DNA from: CAYRVF01 sp964427535
Lineage (GTDB): Bacteria > Chloroflexota > Ktedonobacteria > Ktedonobacterales > JADMIN01
Reading direction: 5' to 3'
NCBI GenBank assembly: GCA_964427535.1
Contig: CAYRVF010000001.1
Location: 62,001 to 126,000 of the forward strand
Length of the DNA: 64,000 nucleotides
Shown here: one piece after another, positions 8,599 to 17,399 of the stretch
Layout: each line of letters begins with the position of its first letter
Position numbering within the stretch: the first letter of the stretch is position 1
Notes under the pieces: model-generated
The model's input: the letters and a program-made list of their open reading frames with translations, nothing else
Databases searched by the model: none
Told to the model about the DNA's origin: nothing
Made by a program: the position numbers and the translations under genes

Positions 8599-9153
8599 CT
8601 AGCGAGCGCCCGACGCCTGCCATTCGTGTTCAAGGGCCGCTTCGAGCGCGTCGAGCAGCGTGTCCAGGTCGTAGGAACCGTCGTGGCGCCGTCCGTTGAT
8701 GAAGAAGGTCGGCGTGCCGTTGACACCGCTGCGTACCCCACTCATGAAATCGTCGCGTATGCGCGGGAGGTAGGTATGCTCGGCCATGTCCCTCTCGAAT
8801 CGGGCGACGTCGAGCCCGATGTCGGCCGCGTATTGCAGGAGATGCAGATCGTCGAGCGCCCGTTGATGCTCATACAGGGTGTCGTGCATCTCCCAGAACT
8901 TCCCCTGTCCACCGGCCGCTTCGGCCGCCTCGGCGGCGTGCTCCGCATGCGGATGGATCTGTGTCAGCGGGAAGTTGCGGAAGGCGAACCGCACGCGATC
9001 GCCCATGCGCTGCTCGACCTCCTTGAGGATGTAATAGGCCTGGCCGCAATAGGGGCACTCATAGTCGCCGTATTCCAGGAGCGTCACCAGCGCGTTGGGG
9101 TTGCCCCGGATGTGGTCGCGCTCATTGCTGACCGGCAGGGTGAGCCGTGCCAT
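8599..9153 (-). CDS. Cytoplasmic DsbA-like thioredoxin-fold protein
   Basis: The protein has a thioredoxin fold with an inserted helical domain. The redox motif is CPYC in YGDYECPYCGQAYY, and the cis-proline is in NGTPTFFINGRR near the end. It has no signal peptide or membrane anchor, so it probably acts in the cytoplasm, like many DsbA-family members in non-proteobacteria. The ATG at 9153 is preferred to one 21 bases upstream because AAGGAAC precedes it at normal spacing, giving 184 residues. The neighbouring peroxiredoxin gene reads in the same direction, so the pair may act together in thiol or peroxide defence. Confidence 0.87.
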   Translation of the reverse strand: MARLTLPVSNERDHIRGNPNALVTLLEYGDYECPYCGQAYYILKEVEQRMGDRVRFAFRNFPLTQIHPHAEHAAEAAEAAGGQGKFWEMHDTLYEHQRALDDLHLLQYAADIGLDVARFERDMAEHTYLPRIRDDFMSGVRSGVNGTPTFFINGRRHDGSYDLDTLLDALEAALEHEWQASGAR

Positions 9154-9247
9154 GCGCGTTGTTCCTTTCGACATGATCGCTGTGGCTGCCCGTCGTGTCG
9201 CGTACGTCGCCGCGCCCGTCGAGGACGCCGCCGTGGCGCGAGCACGC

Positions 9248-9895
9248 CTATGAGGCTGTCGCTGCCGTCGGCTGCTGGGTATCCGCTGAGGCCGCGGGCG
9301 CGCTGTTCACTTGCGCCGCGGCCTGCTGGCCGTCCGTTGCGGCTGCTGGGTGGCTGTTCGCTTGTGCCGCCCGCTGCTCGCTCATCGAGTCGAGGGCGTC
9401 GAGGATCCCATCGGCCCCAGGGTTGACGCCAATCGGGGAGAGATAGCTCCAATACACAGTCCCGGACTCGTCGAGGACGAACAACGCCCGCTCACTGACG
9501 CCCTCTTGCCAGCGATAGGCGCCGTAGCTGCGCGAGACCGCGCCTTTGGGTTCAAAGTCCGCCAGCAGCGGAAAGTGCAGGTTGCGATCACGCGCGAAGG
9601 CGAGATGGCACCACGCGCCGTCGACCGAGATCCCGAGCAATTCGGCGTTGTGGCGGCGAAACTCCGGGAGAACCTCGTTGAGCAGGTTCACCTCATCGCC
9701 ACACACTGGACTCCAGTCGGCCGGGTAGAAGGCGAGAATGATCGGCTGTCCACGAAAATCGGAGAGGGAGACGGTCTGGTCCGGAGTGGAGTGGAGCGTA
9801 AAATCGGGGGCGGGTGTCCCCGGTGGCAAGATACGCGATGGCTGTGTCCGCGATCGGTAATCCGAACTGTGATTCGAGAGTGAACTCTGCTCCAT
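9248..9895 (-). CDS. AhpC/TSA-family peroxiredoxin with an Ala/Gln-rich tail
   Basis: The protein reduces peroxides through a peroxidatic cysteine in FYPADWSPVCGDEVN. A second cysteine occurs in GISVDGAWCHLAFARD and could be the resolving one. The core spans roughly residues 20-175 and matches the AhpE/BCP-like group. The last 40 residues are a low-complexity Ala, Gln, Ser and Thr tail unlike normal peroxiredoxins. The ATG at 9895 follows AAGGAAG. The open frame extends far upstream, but that part is low-quality sequence and lacks family residues. The gene ends 94 bases before the DsbA-like gene on the same strand, so co-transcription is likely. Confidence 0.87.
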   Translation of the reverse strand: MEQSSLSNHSSDYRSRTQPSRILPPGTPAPDFTLHSTPDQTVSLSDFRGQPIILAFYPADWSPVCGDEVNLLNEVLPEFRRHNAELLGISVDGAWCHLAFARDRNLHFPLLADFEPKGAVSRSYGAYRWQEGVSERALFVLDESGTVYWSYLSPIGVNPGADGILDALDSMSEQRAAQANSHPAAATDGQQAAAQVNSAPAASADTQQPTAATAS

Positions 9896-10299
9896 GCTGC
9901 GCTTCCTTTCATCTGGTCCACGAGACATACGTCCGGCACGTCGGCTCCCTGCGGAGCTGGCACGGAAGCGAATGCACTCCATCGCCATACCCGCCCGTCT
10001 CACGCACGCATGTCCAGAGAAACGGTACGGCGACGGGGGCGCCGCCGTCTGTGCGCTAGCGAACAGTCGAGCCGGGCGCCGCCGTCCTCTCACACACCAG
10101 GGGCATTTCGGGGTATGGCGCGGCCTGTGCTGGAAGGGCGCAGTGCTCTCTCCGCCCAGATGCCTACCGAGTGTGAGGCACGCGCACTCGCCGCGCGAGC
10201 GCTGTAAGCCCGCGGGTCCCCCGAAATGCGTATCGCGGAACGCGACCGCATCACGTACTATAAAAATCACCAACCCGTGTGTAGTCGAGGAGGTCGAGC
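9896..10299. other. Divergent promoter region without a gene
   Basis: This 404-base gap separates the minus-strand peroxiredoxin from the plus-strand small Cys-rich gene. I see no reliable gene. It contains an inverted repeat and a TATAAA box near the right end, listed separately. Confidence 0.5.
10233..10264 (+). promoter_or_regulatory. Candidate promoter with inverted repeat upstream
   Basis: TCGCG (10233-10237) and CGCGA (10241-10245) form a symmetric repeat around gaa. A TATAAA box (10259-10264) follows 13 bases later. No good -35 box is visible, so the repeat may be an activator or repressor site at the -35 position. It lies 35 bases ahead of the small gene at 10300. Confidence 0.35.
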
Positions 10300-10563
10300 A
10301 TGTCGCGTCGGAGTCTGACCCGTCTGCGTTGCCACCATCGCTACAGTGAGCGCATCGAGTCCTTTACGGGGACCCATGCTGGACGGCCCCAGCGCAGGCA
10401 AGCGCAGCGCTGCGAGAAGTGCGGCCACAGGCGTTTGCTTGGCGTGGGAGGTGCGGCTGCCCCGGCCACCGCTCCGGCGACGCCACCAGCCGGGGCCGCT
10501 GCGCCCCCGGTGGGGGAGGCCACACCGGCTGGCGAGACTCCACCAGAGACCGGCAACGCCTAG
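10300..10563 (+). CDS. Small Cys/His protein of unknown function
   Basis: This 87-residue frame starts at an ATG behind GAGGAGG at 7-base spacing, the main reason to accept it. The N-terminal half is basic and contains RLRCHHRYSER and a later RCEKCGHRR, so a small zinc-ribbon-like knuckle is possible. The C-terminal 40 residues are Ala, Pro, Gly and Thr rich and probably disordered. I do not recognise the family. A 16-base perfect palindrome follows the stop and could end the transcript. It might be a DNA- or RNA-binding accessory protein, but nothing here proves it. Confidence 0.5.
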   Translation: MSRRSLTRLRCHHRYSERIESFTGTHAGRPQRRQAQRCEKCGHRRLLGVGGAAAPATAPATPPAGAAAPPVGEATPAGETPPETGNA

Positions 10564-10572
10564 CGCGCCGCG

Positions 10573-10588
10573 GCCGTCCGCGGACGGC
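10573..10588. terminator. Perfect 16-base palindrome
   Basis: GCCGTCCGCGGACGGC begins ten bases after the stop of the small gene. The position suggests a terminator or an operator for the gene downstream. No T-run follows. Confidence 0.4.
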
Positions 10589-10824
10589 TTCACTTCCGTG
10601 CGAATGTGTGTCACACTACCGCGGAGGATGCGGAACGGGCGCGCCGACACGCTGCGCACGGTCCGCACGAGCGGCGTTGCCCGTGGATAAAAGGAGGAGC
10701 GCAGGTCGCTAGACGCTGGTGCATGGACGCGCCCGCAAACGAACGAACCGACGAAGGAACGATCGAACGCACTACCCCGCAGAGACACCGTCGTGTGGAC
10801 ACGGTAGAGAACTGGAGGGCATGC

Positions 10825-12297
10825 GTGGAGAAACATTCCGAGAGCGCGCCTGAGTCAACAGCGAACGATTCCTCCCAACCGAGCGCGGCTGCCGCGGCCA
10901 CGACGACCGCGGCCTCCGCCAGCGCGGCGCCTGCCGCCGTGGCGACACGAGCCGAGACCCCCCTCCCGACGAGCATGAGTCCGCTCAAGATCGACGACCG
11001 CTACGAGCTGCTCTACCTGCTGAACGAGGCTGCCGAGCTGGAACACGGCGCCGCCTGCACCTATCTGTACGCCGCCTTCAGCCTCAAGTCAGCGCGTGAG
11101 GAAGGGCTCACGCAAGAGCAACTGGAGGATGTGCTGCGCTGGAAGCGCATCACCGCGCATGTGGCCGTCCAGGAGATGATTCACCTGGCGCTGGTGAACA
11201 ATTTGCTCACCGCGCTCGGCGGCGCGCCCCACTTCGACCGGCCCAACTTCCCGCAGCGCTCGCTCTACGCCCCGGAGATTCAGCTGGAGCTGACGCCCTT
11301 CAACGAGCAGACGCTGGAGCGCTTCCTGTACATCGAGCGGCCCGACGGGATGGACATCACCACGCTGGCACGCGACTTCGACGTGCGCGGGCCACGGCTA
11401 GTCACCAACGTCGACACGCTCATCATGCCCGCGCGGCAGGATTTCTCAAGCATCGGCCAGCTCTACAAGGCGATTGAGGAAGGGCTGACGCGCCTCGTGG
11501 GGCGCCTCGGCGAAGCGCAGGTCTTCCTCGGGTCACCGCGTGCGCAGGCCCAGGCGCGCTACATCGGCTTCCCCGAGCGCATCCCCGAGCTGATTCCGGT
11601 TACCGATCTCGCCACCGCCCACAAGGCCATCTCGGTCATCGTCGAAGAAGGGGAGGGGGCACGAAGCGACTGGAAGACTGCCCATTTCGGGCAGTTCGTC
11701 AAGATGCTGCGTGAGTATCGCGAGCGGAAGGCGCAGGACCCCTCGTTCGCGCCCACCCGCCCCGTGCTCGAGAATCCGCACCTGCGGATGCCGCGCGGGC
11801 TGGAGCCCGAGGACGCGGCGCACGTGCATCTGGTCGACGATCCCTTCACGTGCGAGGTGCTCGCGCTCTTCGACGCCTGCTACGATGTCGCACTGCAATT
11901 GCTCAACCGCTTCTTCTGCCACACGGAGGAGCGCGAGGACGAGCTGACGATGCTCGGTGGGCTCGCCGTCGAGCAGATGATGATCGTGATTCACCCGCTG
12001 GGGGAGCTGCTGACACAGCTTCCAGCGGGGCCGCGCTATCCGGGCATGACCGCGGGGCCGAACTTCCTGACCTCGCGGCGCACCCTGCTGACGCCGCACA
12101 AACCCGCGGCCTGGACGATTCTGCGCGAGCGGCTGCAAGAGCTCGCGGCGTTCTGCGGGCAACTGATGGCCCGGCCTGACGCGCCGCCGATCGCCGGCAT
12201 GCTGGGCGAACCGGCAGGCGGGCTGATGAGCGCCGCGATGGCCCTCGCGCCTCATGGTGGGCCTGGCGGCAGCGGGGCGGGGGCGCCATCCGCGTAG
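10825..12297 (+). CDS. VioB/RebD-type ferritin-like domain protein
   Basis: The 490-residue protein carries the ferritin-like domain found in VioB and RebD, enzymes that couple two imines in violacein and rebeccamycin synthesis. Likely iron ligands are in AAELEHGAACTYLYAAF and VAVQEMIHLALVNNLL, the paired E and ExxH of a four-helix di-iron site. LGGAPHFDRPNFP follows as in the family. The first 50 residues are Ala, Ser and Thr rich and look disordered. The GTG at 10825 is chosen because GGAGGG lies five bases upstream. Earlier in-frame codons lack a ribosome site. No indole or tryptophan oxidase genes are near, so a pigment role is unlikely. Confidence 0.75.
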   Translation: MEKHSESAPESTANDSSQPSAAAAATTTAASASAAPAAVATRAETPLPTSMSPLKIDDRYELLYLLNEAAELEHGAACTYLYAAFSLKSAREEGLTQEQLEDVLRWKRITAHVAVQEMIHLALVNNLLTALGGAPHFDRPNFPQRSLYAPEIQLELTPFNEQTLERFLYIERPDGMDITTLARDFDVRGPRLVTNVDTLIMPARQDFSSIGQLYKAIEEGLTRLVGRLGEAQVFLGSPRAQAQARYIGFPERIPELIPVTDLATAHKAISVIVEEGEGARSDWKTAHFGQFVKMLREYRERKAQDPSFAPTRPVLENPHLRMPRGLEPEDAAHVHLVDDPFTCEVLALFDACYDVALQLLNRFFCHTEEREDELTMLGGLAVEQMMIVIHPLGELLTQLPAGPRYPGMTAGPNFLTSRRTLLTPHKPAAWTILRERLQELAAFCGQLMARPDAPPIAGMLGEPAGGLMSAAMALAPHGGPGGSGAGAPSA

Positions 12298-12452
12298 TTG
12301 GTGGGCGCTGATGCGCCGTTGCGCGCGTGTCACTCCGGCGAGGAGGCTGCTCCGTCCAGCCGGAGCGACGCGCTCCCACGGCTTCGCGCGCGCTTGGCTG
12401 TCCTGTGGCTGTCGGATGTGGAGTGACCCTGGTAGGTCCCCATGCGCTGGAC

Positions 12453-12466
12453 CGACCGGCCGGTCG
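12453..12466. promoter_or_regulatory. Perfect 14-base palindrome upstream of membrane-sensor operon
   Basis: CGACCGGCCGGTCG lies 31 bases ahead of the first ATG of the three-gene operon. Its position and perfect symmetry suit an operator or a leader hairpin. Confidence 0.35.
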
Positions 12467-12497
12467 AGTCTGCTGACGAGATGACTGGAGCACTCGG

Positions 12498-13973
12498 ATG
12501 AGCGCCACGCCCGCATTCGATGCGCTTGCTCCACTCCCCACGGAGCGGGGCACATTGGCATGGGCGCGGATCGCCGTCGTGCTGATCAGCCTGTTCTGCG
12601 TGGGGATCTTCATCACGTCGCTGCCGTCACGGCGCGATCAGTTGTTGACGCTCGGCAAGACCACACGTGACGTGCTAGCGGCACTCCATCTGAGCGACAG
12701 CTTCCTCGCGTGGTACGTGGTCGCGCTCGATGCCGGGGTGCTGCTCTTCTGCGCGGGAGTCGCCGCGATTTTGCTCCTGCGCGCGACGAACGACCGGATG
12801 GCGCTGTTTGTCGCGGCGATGTTGCCGCTCTACGCAATCTACGTGACCCGTCCGCAGGATGCGCTGGCGACGATTCCCGTCTGGCTCTCCACGCCGATCG
12901 ACGCGCTGCGTGCGCTCAGTCTGCTCGTAATCGTGGTGTTCACCTTTATCTTCCCGACCGGCACCTTTGTGCCGCGCTGGACCCAGGCGCTGACGCTCGT
13001 CTGGATCGGGTTGAGCGTGCTCTGGGTGCTGTTTCCGGGACTTCCGGTGAACGTCGTACATGTCGACCCGCGGGCGCGGCTTGCGCTGGTGACGTACCTG
13101 CTGCAGCTTGTCTGGCTGGGCGCCGGTGTCGCCGCCCAGATCTATCGCTACCGCCACGTCTCCAACCAGATGCAGCAACAGCAGACGAAGTGGGTGGCAT
13201 GCGGAGTGGTGGCGACCGTGCTGGGCTACGTCGTCTTTCTGCTGCCGCGGTTGCTCTTCCCCGCCGTCCTCGAATCGAGCACCGCGCAGGTCGTGTACGT
13301 TGTCCTCGGCGTGCCGTTTCTCTACGGCGTCGCGCTGCTGTTGCCGCTCTCGCTGGGCCTCGCGATTCAGCGCGCGCGGCTATTTGACATCGACGTGCTG
13401 ATCAACCGGACGCTCGTCTATGGCGCGCTCACCGGCTCAGCAACGGCGATCCTGGCCACGGTCTACATCGTCCTGTCGGTGGTGCTCCAGCAGGCGTTGC
13501 TCTCGGTCAGCAGCCAGCGCTCGCAACTGGAGGTGCTTGTCTCGACGCTGGTGGTCGGCCTCACCACGCTCGGCCTGGTGATCGGCTTCCAGCCCGTGCG
13601 CCGCCGCCTGCAGACGACCATTGACCGGCGCTTCTACCGCGCCAAGTACGATGCCGCGCAAACCCTGGCGTCCTTCGGCGCGGGCCTGCGCCGTGAGGTA
13701 GACGCGGCGGAGCTGGGCGAGCGCCTGCTGAGCGTCGTATGCGAGACGATGCAGCCCTCGCTCATCTCACTGTGGCTGCTGGCAAGAGACGCGTCGCCGG
13801 ATGAGCCTCGCGGCGCTGACGGCGGGCACGCCGAGCCAGTGTCTCTGCCCCCGCTGTGGGCCACATCACCGGCCACGAGCGGCGTGTGGCCACACGAGAC
13901 GGAGCCAGCCCCCGCCGCGGTGCCGTCTCGCGTGGCGCCAAAGGGACAGGCTGCCCCAGGAGGCCCCCCATGA
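12498..13973 (+). CDS. Sensor-like polytopic membrane protein lacking a kinase domain (paralogue 1)
   Basis: The 491-residue protein has about nine hydrophobic segments, then RARLFDIDVLINRTLVYGALTG, two more segments and RRRLQTTIDRRFYRAKYDAAQTLASF. It ends in REVDAAELGERLLSVVCETMQPSLISLWLL and a Pro/Ala-rich tail. The LFDID-INR-VYG and DRRFYR-KYD blocks are, to my knowledge, shared with membrane parts of large Chloroflexota histidine kinases. Here the protein stops where a GAF or kinase domain would begin. The ATG follows GGAG. The stop overlaps the ATG of the next gene by four bases, so translation is coupled. Related proteins lie at 13970-15505 and 39001-40608. Confidence 0.75.
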   Translation: MSATPAFDALAPLPTERGTLAWARIAVVLISLFCVGIFITSLPSRRDQLLTLGKTTRDVLAALHLSDSFLAWYVVALDAGVLLFCAGVAAILLLRATNDRMALFVAAMLPLYAIYVTRPQDALATIPVWLSTPIDALRALSLLVIVVFTFIFPTGTFVPRWTQALTLVWIGLSVLWVLFPGLPVNVVHVDPRARLALVTYLLQLVWLGAGVAAQIYRYRHVSNQMQQQQTKWVACGVVATVLGYVVFLLPRLLFPAVLESSTAQVVYVVLGVPFLYGVALLLPLSLGLAIQRARLFDIDVLINRTLVYGALTGSATAILATVYIVLSVVLQQALLSVSSQRSQLEVLVSTLVVGLTTLGLVIGFQPVRRRLQTTIDRRFYRAKYDAAQTLASFGAGLRREVDAAELGERLLSVVCETMQPSLISLWLLARDASPDEPRGADGGHAEPVSLPPLWATSPATSGVWPHETEPAPAAVPSRVAPKGQAAPGGPP

Positions 13974-15505
13974 CGCCGCCCGTTCTACCGGTTCTGCCGG
14001 GTCCGCCCGACACCTCCTCGCTTGCAGGCGGTCAACCGCGCGCTGGCCCTGCGAACGCGGCCGCTCTGCTGAGCGGACGGACGCTGCTGCTCGCACGCAC
14101 AGGCGCCGGGTTTCTGACAGCGGTAACCGTGCTGGTCTTCGTCGTTGGGCTGCAGGCCCAGTTGGTTCTGCTGCGCCAGCCATGCCCCAGCGCCAACTGT
14201 CAGGATGGGCGGCTACCTGGAGGGTCTGTGAGTGCGCTGCAGAGTTTGGGGTTCTCGCTCGACGCCTACGCCACATACACCGTCGCGCTCACCGTCGCGC
14301 TCGCGGTGGTCTACGGCACGGTGGCGCTGGTCATCGTGTCGCGCCGCTCGAACGACCGCATGGCGCTCTTCGCCTCGATGGCGCTGCTGGTCTTCGGCCT
14401 GGTGACCTTCTCCGGCATTCCGCCGACGTTGGCCGTTGTGCATCCGGCGCTGTTCGTGCCCGTCCAGGTCCTCGCGTTTGGCGGCTCGGTCGCCTTCGGC
14501 ACGTTCCTGTATCTCTTCCCGGCGGGGCGCTTTGTGCCGCGCTGGACGCGCTGGGTCTTGCTCGGGTGGATCGTCTCGCAGGCGTTAGAATATATCTTCC
14601 CTGTCTCGCCGCTTCCGGCAGGCATCGGGGTGCCCCTCACGCTGGCGACGTGGGTCGTCTTTCTCGGCACCTGCATCTACGGCCAGATCTATCGATATCG
14701 CTACGTCTCCAGCCCCGACGAGCGCCAGCGCACGAAGTGGGTCGTGTTCGGCGTCTCGATCGCGCTGGTTGGCTTCCTAGGCTTAGCGATTGTAGCCGGG
14801 TATTTCTTCTCGCCAGAGGCGCTCACCTCGCCGCAGCTGCTGCTCACCGAGCTTCTCGCCACCCTCGTTTTCTACGGCATGATCATGCTCATTCCGGTCT
14901 CGATCGGGGTCGCGATTCTGCGCTACCAACTCTTCGACATCGACGTGCTGATCAACCGGGCGCTGGTCTACGGCTCGCTGACGGCGCTGCTCACCGGCAC
15001 GCTGGTGGTGCTCTACATCGGCATCGTACTGGTGCTGCAGGCGCTCCTGCGCGCGCTGACGGGACCAGGCGCGCAAGAGTCGCTGGCGGCCTCGACACTG
15101 GCCATCGCGGTGTCCACACTGGCGGTCGCGGCGCTCTTTCAACCGCTGCGGCGCCGCCTGCAGAGCAGCATCGACCGGCGCTTCTACCGCCGCAAATACG
15201 ATCTCGCGCGCACCCTCGAAGTATTCAGCGGCAGCCTGCGGCGCGAGGTGGACGTGGTGGAGCTGGGCGAGCGGCTGGTGAGCGTCGTGCGCGACACGAT
15301 GCAACCCGCGCTCATCTCGCTCTGGCTGCCCGCCGGCGAGCCGCCCGGCGACATCGAGCGCGTCACGGGCGACGAGGATGCCGGGCTCTTGGTCGCCTCG
15401 GACGAGGCGCCGGCGGCGGACGCTGACATGCGCGTGACCGCCAGCGATATCCCAGTCGGCCTTGCGGTGGCGCGCACTCCCCCGCAAGGAGGGCAACCAT
15501 CATGA
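13970..15505 (+). CDS. Sensor-like polytopic membrane protein lacking a kinase domain (paralogue 2)
   Basis: The 511-residue protein is a diverged tandem copy of the upstream gene. It shows the same order: N-terminal membrane segments, RYQLFDIDVLINRALVYGSLTA, RRRLQSSIDRRFYRRKYDLARTLEVF and LRREVDVVELGERLVSVVRDTMQPALISLWLP. An extra-cytoplasmic loop near residues 65-90 has two cysteines (CPSANC) that could form a disulfide. The ATG at 13970 is chosen for AGGAGG just upstream and the ATGA overlap with the preceding stop. The 3' end overlaps the pentapeptide gene by four bases in the same way. Function is unknown. Confidence 0.75.
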   Translation: MTPPVLPVLPGPPDTSSLAGGQPRAGPANAAALLSGRTLLLARTGAGFLTAVTVLVFVVGLQAQLVLLRQPCPSANCQDGRLPGGSVSALQSLGFSLDAYATYTVALTVALAVVYGTVALVIVSRRSNDRMALFASMALLVFGLVTFSGIPPTLAVVHPALFVPVQVLAFGGSVAFGTFLYLFPAGRFVPRWTRWVLLGWIVSQALEYIFPVSPLPAGIGVPLTLATWVVFLGTCIYGQIYRYRYVSSPDERQRTKWVVFGVSIALVGFLGLAIVAGYFFSPEALTSPQLLLTELLATLVFYGMIMLIPVSIGVAILRYQLFDIDVLINRALVYGSLTALLTGTLVVLYIGIVLVLQALLRALTGPGAQESLAASTLAIAVSTLAVAALFQPLRRRLQSSIDRRFYRRKYDLARTLEVFSGSLRREVDVVELGERLVSVVRDTMQPALISLWLPAGEPPGDIERVTGDEDAGLLVASDEAPAADADMRVTASDIPVGLAVARTPPQGGQPS

Positions 15506-17229
15506 GCGAGACACGCCGCCGAGTGCGGCGGCCGCCCGCGCGCCCAGCGGGTGCGGACGCGCCACCAGCCCCGCCACCGTCACCGCCGGTGGTACAAGGG
15601 CCGCCACCGCCATCGGGAGCGACTTCCCAGGCGTGGCCCGCCTGGCGCACCGCGCCGGAGATCGACGTCGAACGACAGCGTGCGCTGGCCGATCGACGCG
15701 CGACGCCGCCAGATGGCACGCGCGGCCACTACCCGTTTCGTGGCATCACGCCCGCGCTGACTCGCGCCGATATCGAGTGGCTGCTGACCACCCATGACGC
15801 GGGGCGCGGCCCGGTCGACTGGAGCGACGAGACTCAGCGCGATCGCGCCGGACTGGATCTGCGCGGCGCTGATCTGAGCGGCCTCGACCTCTCGGAGCTC
15901 CCACTGGATGGGATGGCGGGCGCACTGGGTGTGCTCGACGCGCTCACGGCCAGCGAGGAGCAACGTCAGATGGCGGCGGTGATCCTGCGCGGGGCGAATC
16001 TGACACGGGCACGGCTCGACGGCGCGAACCTGGCCGAGGCCGATCTGCGCGACGCCGAGCTCGCGGGCACCTCGCTCGAGCAGACCCGGCTCTGGCGCGC
16101 GCACCTGGAGGGAGCGCAGCTCTCGCAGGTGGACCTGCGCGGCGCGGATATCGCCGAGGTGCACCTGGAGCACGCGCACCTCGCGGGCGTGAAGCTGCAG
16201 GGTGCCGACCTGCGCGCGGCGCACCTGGAAGAGAGCCGCCTCTTTACCGTGCATCTCGAAGGGGCCTCGCTGCATGGGGCGCGGCTAGACCGCGCGTTTC
16301 TGGCCCGCGCCCACCTGGAGGGCGTCGATCTCGGGACCGCCTCGCTGATCGGCGCGGACCTGAGTGGCGCGTCTCTCGCCGGGGCCGATCTGCGCGCCGC
16401 GCACCTGGAAGGCGCCGACCTGCGGGCCGCGCACCTGGAGGGGGTCGCGCTCGATCCCGAGGCGCTCGCGCAGGTGCGCCAGGGAGTGCCTGACTTCCCC
16501 GCGACGCTGCTGCCCGCCACCCTGCAGCGCGCGTTCTTCGACGCCGCCACCACACTCGACCAGGCCGTGCTCGGCGCGCACGCGGGCGGCTTTGTCTCGG
16601 TCGCCGATGTGCGCTGGCAGGGAGCCAACCTGACGGTGGTTACGTGGACGACGCAGCCGCCGGGCGCGTCGCGCCCGCATCAGCGCGACGTGTTGCTTGG
16701 TGAGGAGCGCGAGGCCCACCAGGAGCGCGCGCCATCGGGTGCGCTCAAAGAGACCGGACAGCGCATCGCGGACTACGAGCTCGCCGTTCGCGCCAACCGC
16801 CAGCTCGCCATCGCGCTGCGCCAGCAGGGCCTGAGCGACGACGGCGACCGTTTCGCCTACCGGGCGCAGGTGCTCGAGCGCGAGGTGCTGCGGCTGCGCC
16901 TCCAGGTGGGGGGCTACCTCTTCTCGCTCTTTCTCGACGCGGTGGCAGGGTACGGCTACCGCATGCAGCGTATCCTGCTGACATACGTGCTGGCGGTGAC
17001 GGTGTTCGCGCTGGCCTTCTTCGTCACCGGGCTGGGCGGCGCGGGGCCACACCTGGCTCTACCCGATGCCTTCTACATCAGCATTACGACCTTTCATGGT
17101 CGCGTCTTCGCCGGAGAGGTGCGGCCGGGCACGGTGCAGGCGTGGATCAGCGCGTGCGAGGCGATTACCGGCCTAATCGTCGAAGGGGTCTTCATCGCGA
17201 TGCTGGCGCAGCGCGCGTTCGGCAAATAG
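15502..17229 (+). CDS. Pentapeptide-repeat protein with C-terminal two-helix channel-like domain
   Basis: Residues 1-60 are Pro and Ala rich. Pentapeptide repeats of the A(D/N)LXX kind run from about 118 to 320, with runs such as LRGADLSGLDLS and ADLRAAHLEG, giving a right-handed beta helix. After a linker, residues 415-475 are helical. Two membrane segments follow (about 490-515 and 550-572) around a loop with FYISITTFHGRVFAG. This resembles an ion-transport-2 pore, but the TVGYG filter is replaced by TTFHGR, so it may not be a potassium channel. It is the last gene of the operon, overlapping its neighbour by four bases, and may be an effector of the two sensor-like proteins. Confidence 0.8.
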   Translation: MSETRRRVRRPPARPAGADAPPAPPPSPPVVQGPPPPSGATSQAWPAWRTAPEIDVERQRALADRRATPPDGTRGHYPFRGITPALTRADIEWLLTTHDAGRGPVDWSDETQRDRAGLDLRGADLSGLDLSELPLDGMAGALGVLDALTASEEQRQMAAVILRGANLTRARLDGANLAEADLRDAELAGTSLEQTRLWRAHLEGAQLSQVDLRGADIAEVHLEHAHLAGVKLQGADLRAAHLEESRLFTVHLEGASLHGARLDRAFLARAHLEGVDLGTASLIGADLSGASLAGADLRAAHLEGADLRAAHLEGVALDPEALAQVRQGVPDFPATLLPATLQRAFFDAATTLDQAVLGAHAGGFVSVADVRWQGANLTVVTWTTQPPGASRPHQRDVLLGEEREAHQERAPSGALKETGQRIADYELAVRANRQLAIALRQQGLSDDGDRFAYRAQVLEREVLRLRLQVGGYLFSLFLDAVAGYGYRMQRILLTYVLAVTVFALAFFVTGLGGAGPHLALPDAFYISITTFHGRVFAGEVRPGTVQAWISACEAITGLIVEGVFIAMLAQRAFGK

Positions 17230-17261
17230 GCGCGGTCGAGCAGAGGCGGCGGAGCCGCGCC
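17229..17261 (+). terminator. Stem-loop at operon end
   Basis: GGCGCGG at 17229-17235 pairs with CCGCGCC at 17255-17261. It begins on the last base of the stop codon of the pentapeptide gene. No T-run is present, so termination is inferred from position. Confidence 0.4.
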
Positions 17262-17267
17262 TGCGTC

Positions 17268-17296
17268 CAGACATCGCACGGCGAATCTGGTACAAT
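17268..17296 (+). promoter_or_regulatory. Candidate sigma-70-type promoter
   Basis: CAGACA at 17268-17273 (four of six -35 matches) and TACAAT at 17291-17296 (five of six -10 matches) are 17 bases apart. They lie in the gap ahead of the SpoIIE-type gene and just after the probable terminator. The leader would be about 350 bases long. Confidence 0.35.
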
Positions 17297-17399
17297 TGTG
17301 GCACCCACATGCCGTCACGGGCGAACGAGCAGCCGGGCAGCCCGCCCACACACCGGAGCGGACGCCCTTCACGCAGGCATACTCACGTCATACACACCT

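Noticed and set aside
8248..9426. A 392-codon plus-strand open frame
   Set aside because: It overlaps the PrsW-type, DsbA-like and peroxiredoxin genes in antisense and has no motif.
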